Assembly: GCA_913056285.1 (NCBI GenBank)
Contig: CAJXNE010000047.1
Location: forward strand, 1-12,165
Direction: 5' to 3'
Length of the DNA stretch: 12,165 nucleotides
Source of the DNA: an uncultured Zetaproteobacteria bacterium
GTDB taxonomy: Bacteria > Pseudomonadota > Zetaproteobacteria > Mariprofundales > Mariprofundaceae
Made by a program: the position numbers and the translations under genes. Of the stretch, positions 8,511 to 12,165 are shown piece by piece. How positions within the stretch are numbered: position 1 is the first letter of the stretch; each line of letters opens with the position of its first letter. The notes below the pieces were generated by a model. That model was not told where the DNA came from. It saw only the letters and a program-made list of their open reading frames with translations, and did not search any database.

Positions 8511-8540
8511 ATCTTATCACAGCGTAAAAAAATCATGCAA
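8511..8540 (-). promoter_or_regulatory. Promoter of the OmpA-like lipoprotein gene
   Basis: On the minus strand TTGCAT (8540-8535) is followed by an 18-bp spacer and an extended -10, TGATAAGAT, whose hexamer TAAGAT is at 8516-8511. The leader to the ATG at 8463 is about 40 nt. It contains a small hairpin, TTTCAA facing TTGAAA, before the GGAGG ribosome binding site. Confidence 0.55.
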
Positions 8541-8595
8541 TCGTATTGTTTGTTCCATGTTAACCGGTAAAACGGTTTGGTCGGTGCGTGGCAAT

Positions 8596-8633
8596 CAACC
8601 TTACCGGCAAGCTATATGCAGTGATCACTGTCA
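8596..8633 (+). promoter_or_regulatory. Possible operator: perfect 12-bp palindrome CAGTGATCACTG
   Basis: The palindrome lies at 8619-8630 in the 260-bp space between the divergent lipoprotein gene and the hydroxylase operon. Just upstream is TATATG (8613-8618), a possible -10 for the rightward operon, with a weak -35-like TGGCAA about 18 bp before it. Dyad symmetry at a promoter suggests a dimeric repressor, but no regulator gene is close by. Related 7-bp arms, CCGGTAA at 8564-8570 and TTACCGG at 8601-8607, also face each other. The rest of the spacer shows nothing else I can name. Confidence 0.35.
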
Positions 8634-8723
8634 CCAAGCGGAATTTACGCACCATCGGTGAAGTGTGCCCCCGGCAATCGCTGCTTTCTTTGCCTGGCTG
8701 CGATTTTCGTTCAGGATTACGAG

Positions 8724-9542
8724 ATGGACACCACCACCACGCGCCTCGTCGTTTTTTTTCTTGTCTTGCTTCTGATGATGGCAGCAGAAGCAATTGCTCC
8801 GCGCCGTTCACTACGCTTTGGGCGCAAACGCTGGCCTGCCAATCTGGGGATCGTGGCCATCAATGCCGCAATGGTTCGTATATTGATTCCTGGCGGCGCA
8901 GTAGCTATCTCGATTTGGGCCGGGGAAAACGGTTTCGGGCTGCTCAATCAGATGGATTGGCCGGGCAATATCGAATGGGTTGCCGCGATCATTCTGCTGG
9001 ATCTGGCGATTTACGCCCAACATGTATTGTTTCATGCCGTGCCGTTCTTATGGCGGCTGCATATGGTGCACCACGCAGACCGCGACATTGATGTCACCAC
9101 CGGCCTGCGTTTTCACCCCGTTGAAATACTCCTGTCCATGCTGATTAAAATGGCAGTCGTTGCATTGCTCGGGGCGCCGGTGCTGGCAGTGGTTGTGTTT
9201 GAAGTCGTGCTCAATGGCATGGCCATGTTCAATCATGCTAATGTTCGCTTGCCGGCCCGGCTGGATCAGCTGCTACGACTGCTGGTGATTACGCCGGATG
9301 TACACCGGATACATCATTCTATCATCAGATCTGAAACCAACAGTAATTTCGGATTTAATCTGTCGTTCTGGGATCGTTTATTTGGAACATGGCGCGAGCA
9401 GCCGAAGCTGGGGCATACGGAAATGGTTATTGGGCTGGAGCATTTGCAACCCGCACCCACCCATAATATTGGATTCATGCTGCGCTTGCCGTTTGGCAGT
9501 GAAATCGGCCAGTATCCGATGCTCAAATCAAAGGGGAAGTAG
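8724..9542 (+). CDS. Membrane di-iron hydroxylase, sterol desaturase / fatty acid hydroxylase family
   Basis: The protein has 272 residues and about four membrane segments. The histidine boxes of the family are all present: HVLFH at 100-104 (HX3H), HMVHH at 113-117 (HX2HH) and HRIHH at 194-198 (HX2HH). Extra conserved-type histidines are in RFHPVE (131) and FNHAN (171). FWDRLFGTW (215-223) is also typical. Such enzymes use a non-haem di-iron centre on the cytoplasmic face to hydroxylate or desaturate a lipid, and need an external electron donor. The substrate cannot be told from the sequence. I chose the ATG at 8724 because AGGA lies 7 nt before it; an in-frame GTG at 8658 would add 22 residues without the look of a membrane N-terminus. 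It is the first gene of a four-gene unit. Confidence 0.88.
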   Translation: MDTTTTRLVVFFLVLLLMMAAEAIAPRRSLRFGRKRWPANLGIVAINAAMVRILIPGGAVAISIWAGENGFGLLNQMDWPGNIEWVAAIILLDLAIYAQHVLFHAVPFLWRLHMVHHADRDIDVTTGLRFHPVEILLSMLIKMAVVALLGAPVLAVVVFEVVLNGMAMFNHANVRLPARLDQLLRLLVITPDVHRIHHSIIRSETNSNFGFNLSFWDRLFGTWREQPKLGHTEMVIGLEHLQPAPTHNIGFMLRLPFGSEIGQYPMLKSKGK

Positions 9543-9543
9543 C

Positions 9544-9747
9544 ATGGATGAAGAGCAGGTCAACCGCTGTGTATGCGTTGGTAAAACATTTGAGCAACTC
9601 AAAGCATTCGAAAATTTTGAGGCAGCGCAGGCTGCAACCCGTTGCGGCGTCGAGTGCGGTGGCTGCATTCCCTATATCAAGCTGATGTTCGCCAGTGGTG
9701 AAACGGCCTTCGATATTGATGACTCGCGTCTGGCCGAGTTCGAATAA
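9544..9747 (+). CDS. Small Bfd-like [2Fe-2S] protein
   Basis: This 67-residue protein carries the four-cysteine pattern of the BFD/[2Fe-2S] family. CVC at residues 9-11 is followed by CGGC at 38-41, with an additional Cys34 before the second pair. In E. coli Bfd this pairing holds a [2Fe-2S] cluster that delivers electrons to bacterioferritin for iron release. In other proteins the same domain passes electrons within nitrite reductase or NAD(P)H oxidoreductases. The spacing between the cysteine pairs is about five residues shorter than in E. coli Bfd, and no bacterioferritin gene is near. The ATG begins one base after the hydroxylase stop, with AGGGGA inside that gene as ribosome binding site, so the two are surely co-expressed. 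Its job as donor to the hydroxylase is inference. Confidence 0.85.
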   Translation: MDEEQVNRCVCVGKTFEQLKAFENFEAAQAATRCGVECGGCIPYIKLMFASGETAFDIDDSRLAEFE

Positions 9748-9749
9748 GC

Positions 9750-10778
9750 ATGCGTCATTCGGGCAACCGCAACGTTCTGATTAGTGCAGCCGCGTTTGTG
9801 GTTGTTGTGGCAGGCATGCAGGCCGCCACATCGTTGCTGGTTCCTTTTTTTCTGGCTGCATTTATCGCCATTCTGTGTCTGCCGCCATTAAACTGGCTGA
9901 CGGCAAGACATGTTCCCGTTTCAGCAGCAGTCCTGATTATTGCACTGGTCATGATGTTGATCGGATTATTGATCGGTGCTTTTGTCGGCTCGTCCATTGC
10001 TGATTTCTCTCACAACCTGCCAAGCTATCAGGAGCGTTTGAAAGCATTAACTGGCGGGGCTCTGAATTGGCTAACAGGCATGGGCATATCCATTTCATCA
10101 CAATCGGTGCTGGATGCTCTCGACCCATCCGCAGCCATGGGCATGGCGGGCAATCTGCTGGCCGGACTCGGCAATGCCCTCACCAATACCTTCCTGATTC
10201 TCCTGACCGTGATTTTCCTGCTCATTGAAGCAGCGGCACTGCCGCATAAATGGCATGCCATGGGCAAGCACGCCCCGTCCATGCAGGAATTTGAAACCTT
10301 CGTGACCAGCGTCGGAGCATATTTTTCCATCAAAAGCTGGATTAGTTTAGCCACTGGCGTGTTTATCGCCATCTGGCTGGCTGTGATCGGCGTTGATTAT
10401 CCGATCTTGTGGGGTTTAGTCGCGTTCCTGTTTAATTTCGTGCCCAATATCGGTTCCATTATTGCCGCCGTACCGGCCATTTTGCTGGCGCTGGTGCAAC
10501 TCGGCGGCGGAGAAGCGCTGATGGTTGGCGTGGGTTACGTGATTGCCAATGTGGTGATGGGCAATGTGGTCGAGCCGAAATTCATGGGCAAGGGCGTCGG
10601 GCTGTCCACGCTGGTGGTATTTCTTTCATTGGTATTCTGGGGTTGGGTGCTGGGGCCGGTCGGCATGTTGCTGTCGGTGCCGCTGACCATGATTATCAAA
10701 CTGGCGCTGGAGTCGGGCGAACAGACGCGCTGGCTGGCCATCCTGCTCGGCCCGGATGTCGCGAAAGTGGCGGATTGA
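9750..10778 (+). CDS. AI-2E family permease (TqsA/PerM-like)
   Basis: This is an inner-membrane protein of 342 residues with about seven or eight hydrophobic segments, close to the length of E. coli TqsA. The family core is clear in the C-terminal half: DYPILWGLVAFLFNFVPNIG (216-235), NVVEPKFMGKGVGLSTL (272-288) and GWVLGPVGMLLSVPLT (298-313). A more polar region at about 85-135 lies between the membrane blocks. Members have been linked to autoinducer-2 export (TqsA) and, in other bacteria, to sodium-proton exchange, so the substrate should not be assumed. The start lies two bases after the stop of the [2Fe-2S] gene. I see no strong ribosome binding site; translational coupling is likely. Confidence 0.88.
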   Translation: MRHSGNRNVLISAAAFVVVVAGMQAATSLLVPFFLAAFIAILCLPPLNWLTARHVPVSAAVLIIALVMMLIGLLIGAFVGSSIADFSHNLPSYQERLKALTGGALNWLTGMGISISSQSVLDALDPSAAMGMAGNLLAGLGNALTNTFLILLTVIFLLIEAAALPHKWHAMGKHAPSMQEFETFVTSVGAYFSIKSWISLATGVFIAIWLAVIGVDYPILWGLVAFLFNFVPNIGSIIAAVPAILLALVQLGGGEALMVGVGYVIANVVMGNVVEPKFMGKGVGLSTLVVFLSLVFWGWVLGPVGMLLSVPLTMIIKLALESGEQTRWLAILLGPDVAKVAD

Positions 10779-10780
10779 GC

Positions 10781-10900
10781 ATGGAAATCCTTTATCGCTG
10801 CCGCGCATGCAAGACTGAATTCCGGCTCGATGAGCGCGAGCCATGCCGTTGCCCAAAATGCGGCAGCACGCTGGCCGATCTGATTCAGCGCTTTTATTGA
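10781..10900 (+). CDS. 39-residue zinc-ribbon protein
   Basis: The short protein begins MEILYRCRACKTEFRL and carries two CxxC knuckles, Cys7/Cys10 and Cys24/Cys27 (CPKCG), with a further Cys22. This is the pattern of a zinc ribbon as in FmdB-type small proteins, and only loosely that of a rubredoxin, whose knuckles are further apart. It starts two bases after the permease stop codon and ends with a 7-bp tail overlap with the HNH gene on the other strand. The tight packing argues that it is real despite its size. Its function is unknown; a role in metal handling or protein contact is only a guess. Confidence 0.7.
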   Translation: MEILYRCRACKTEFRLDEREPCRCPKCGSTLADLIQRFY

Positions 10901-11208
10901 TCCATATCTTTCAACAAATCCTTGAGCCCTGCGAAGCCTTTATAGGTTGAAGCCGCTGCCTCCTCCCGTTTAATCTCTCCCTGAGCATCGGCCTCCATGT
11001 AGCGTTGATGCTCATTATCATGACAATAGATGCAGAGCAGTTCCCAGTTGCTGCCATCGGGCGGATTGTTGCTGTGATTGTGATCTTTGTGGTGCACGGT
11101 CAGTTCGCGCAACTGCTTGCCGGAAAAGTCGCGTCCGCAGCGTCCACAAACCCACGGAAATAATTTCAGTGCCTGCTCGCGATAACTATCGGGATGATGC
11201 ATATTCAT
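10894..11208 (-). CDS. YajD-like HNH nuclease-family protein
   Basis: This 104-residue protein closely follows the E. coli YajD pattern: YREQALKLFPWVCGRCGRDF near the N-terminus, LRELTVHHKDHNHSNNPPDG (33-52), then SNWELLCIYCHDNEHQRY (53-70) and a C-terminal FAGLKDLL. Cys21, Cys24, Cys59 and Cys62 should bind a structural zinc. His39/His40, Asn54 and His63 match the HNH (beta-beta-alpha metal) active site. The substrate of YajD proteins is not established to my knowledge; DNA cleavage is inferred from the fold. The start codon overlaps the stop of the preceding STAS-like gene (ATGA), and GAGAAAG lies just upstream, so I reject an extension to 11235. Confidence 0.88.
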   Translation of the reverse strand: MNMHHPDSYREQALKLFPWVCGRCGRDFSGKQLRELTVHHKDHNHSNNPPDGSNWELLCIYCHDNEHQRYMEADAQGEIKREEAAASTYKGFAGLKDLLKDMDQ

Positions 11209-11582
11209 GCGTCTTTCTCTTTTGTCTGAACCCACGACAGTGCATCATTATACTGATTGAAATGGAAGTGTTTGAGTTCAGCGCTGATAAAATGTGATGA
11301 GAGGTGAGGAAAAATCGTCAGAACGGCGGAATCTGAAACCACGGCGAGTTTTTTGATATGTTGATGATGATCGCGCACAAAGCGAAAATGACTGAGCATG
11401 CCGGCAAAGTTATCCCAGCCGGGAAACGATTCGGCATGAATAATCACGCCGGCCAAATCACCCTTTTGTTCGATGACCGGATTCACTGCAGTAGTCACAG
11501 CGGTGAAATCTTGTTCACTTAAAGGGCCTTTCGGGCAAATTGTTAAAATGCGGTGTTCCATATCCAGATTAAAATCAATCAT
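11205..11582 (-). CDS. SpoIIAA/STAS-like domain protein
   Basis: This 125-residue soluble protein resembles the SpoIIAA-like group of STAS-fold proteins found singly in many proteobacteria. It opens with a short beta strand pair (RILTICPKGPLSEQDF, 11-26). It continues with GVIIHAESFPGWDNFAGM (45-62), the histidine-rich helix HFRFVRDHHQHIKKLAVVSD (65-84) and a closing FHFNQYNDALSWV (106-118). No phosphorylatable serine of the true anti-sigma antagonist type can be pointed out with confidence, so a role in sigma-factor control should not be assumed. AAGGAG lies 6 nt before the ATG at 11582, which fixes the start. The ATGA overlap with the HNH gene indicates a two-gene operon. Confidence 0.78.
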   Translation of the reverse strand: MIDFNLDMEHRILTICPKGPLSEQDFTAVTTAVNPVIEQKGDLAGVIIHAESFPGWDNFAGMLSHFRFVRDHHQHIKKLAVVSDSAVLTIFPHLSSHFISAELKHFHFNQYNDALSWVQTKEKDA

Positions 11583-11632
11583 TGCTGTCTCCTTACTGGC
11601 CCGGCATCCATCAAATGCCATCGCCTGCCCAT

Positions 11633-11662
11633 AGTATAGACCATTCTGGCCCGGTCCAGGAA
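11633..11662 (-). promoter_or_regulatory. Possible promoter of the STAS-HNH operon
   Basis: On the minus strand TATACT (11638-11633) is a good -10 and would give a leader of roughly 45 nt to the ATG at 11582. The matching -35 position (TTCCTG, 18 bp upstream) is poor, so the promoter may need an activator. The motif CTGGCCCGG occurs twice around it, at 11596-11604 and 11646-11654. Confidence 0.35.
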
Positions 11663-11738
11663 GATGCCGCTAAACAGCGCGCCGCGCACCGTTTCACTCA
11701 GGGCGGTACAGGAAGCAAAGAGAACAACTCAATAACTC

Positions 11739-11950
11739 ATGCCAGACCCCGTCAAGAAGATTCGCCGCCGTGAACGGGTGATTCGCATCTTCCCAAATGC
11801 AGCATCTGCCAAGAGGCTGATCGGGGCCATGCTCGCAGAGACGTACGAGATGTGCGTAAGGAGGTAGCTGCCGATCTGAAGGCGATTTACACATCGGCAT
11901 CCATTGAAGATGCTGAACTGCAACTGGGTGGCTTGGATCTCTATCCACCC
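11739..11950 (+). pseudogene. Scrambled remnant of an IS256-family (Mutator-type) transposase
   Basis: Two protein pieces lie in different frames. The first (11739-11867) reads KKIRRRERVIRIFPNAASAK followed by RLIGAMLAETYEM, which looks like the C-terminal part of an IS256-family transposase. The second (from about 11845) reads RDVRKEVAADLKAIYTSASI, then EDAEL, which resembles the segment after the catalytic core in the same family and would normally precede the first piece. Further frame shifting seems to follow near 11930. No terminal inverted repeats or full transposase are visible. The assignment rests on my recall of family sequences, so it is only moderately sure. The stretch 11583-11738 holds nothing else that I recognise. 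Confidence 0.42.
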
Positions 11951-12008
11951 GCTAAGGTAGGGCAAGTTGTTTATAACTGTCTACCCACACCGAACCGTGA
12001 AGCGCTCT

Positions 12009-12165
12009 TTAATTGTAAGTTTTCTTTAACTTCGCACTGAAAGGACCTAAACTAAGCTTTAGTATGCCATCTTGAAGTCGTCCAACCCACTTGCCATTTG
12101 GAGACCATCCACCCTGGTCATCGATCCCACTAACATTGATAACAACCTTTTCATTGTTAGTCACA
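12009..12165 (-). CDS. 3' end of an unrecognised gene running off the window
   Basis: On the minus strand an open frame enters from the right edge and continues for 51 codons to a TAA at 12009-12011. The visible tail includes GGWSPNGKWVGRLQDGILKL and ends in a lysine-rich stretch, AKLKKTYN. The balanced mix of residues looks like a real protein C-terminus, and it stays open to the edge. I do not recognise a family and assign no function. The local base composition is more AT-rich than in the trp genes, which together with the neighbouring transposase remnant would fit acquired DNA. Confidence 0.45.
   Translation of the reverse strand, partial: VTNNEKVVINVSGIDDQGGWSPNGKWVGRLQDGILKLSLGPFSAKLKKTYN

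Noticed and set aside
8588..9091. Long open frame overlapping the hydroxylase gene in another frame
   Set aside because: The histidine boxes and membrane segments belong to the frame of the hydroxylase. The alternative frame gives a cysteine- and arginine-rich product without family features.
9298..9543. Longer form of the [2Fe-2S] protein starting inside the hydroxylase gene
   Set aside because: The extra residues are an out-of-frame reading of the hydroxylase C-terminus. The ATG at 9544 has AGGGGA upstream and gives a normal-sized Bfd-like protein.

Overview
The window is chromosomal DNA from a Gram-negative bacterium, most likely a member of the Pseudomonadota. The evidence is a split trpE-trpG-trpD-trpC cluster with a monofunctional trpC, a TrhP/YegQ-type U32 protein, a YajD-type HNH protein, an OmpA-like outer-membrane lipoprotein, a TqsA/PerM-type permease, and enterobacterial-style promoters and ribosome binding sites. 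Base composition looks close to even, slightly GC-rich. I cannot name a genus from the sequence; a beta-, gamma- or zetaproteobacterial origin would all fit.

Layout, left to right. (1) A lone FetB-type permease (minus strand) is followed by a hairpin terminator at the left edge. (2) A tRNA-Ala(GGC) gene on the minus strand has its own strong promoter, with a TTGACA box and a GCGCCGCC stringent-type discriminator, and a terminator. (3) The trpEGDC operon (plus strand) begins directly at the -35 box of the tRNA promoter. trpE-trpG overlap by ATGA, and a 10-codon open frame bridges trpG and trpD with an ATGA overlap at each end. (4) A minus-strand pair runs tail-to-tail into trpC with a 4-bp stop-codon overlap: a TAXI-type solute-binding protein followed, with a 17-nt overlap, by trhP. 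(5) A minus-strand glycine-zipper/OmpA lipoprotein has a clear promoter and terminator. (6) A divergent 260-bp spacer carries a perfect 12-bp palindrome. After it comes a tightly packed four-gene plus-strand unit with 1-2 nt gaps: a membrane di-iron hydroxylase, a Bfd-like [2Fe-2S] protein, an AI-2E family permease and a 39-residue zinc-ribbon protein. (7) A minus-strand pair, a SpoIIAA/STAS-like protein and a YajD-like HNH protein, is joined by an ATGA overlap and meets the zinc-ribbon gene tail-to-tail with a 7-bp overlap. (8) The right edge is a decayed region with scrambled fragments that look like an IS256-family transposase, then the 3' end of an unrecognised minus-strand gene running out of the window.

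How the genes work together. trpEGDC takes chorismate through anthranilate, phosphoribosyl-anthranilate and CdRP to indole-3-glycerol phosphate; trpF, trpB and trpA are not here. TrhP uses prephenate, the other major chorismate product, for tRNA wobble-uridine hydroxylation, so the tail-to-tail neighbours draw on the same branch point. In the four-gene unit the small [2Fe-2S] protein is a plausible electron donor for the hydroxylase, but this is inferred from position only. I see no CRISPR array, no phage genes and no obvious defence system. The most unusual signals are in gene junctions and promoter overlaps rather than in a new protein machine.
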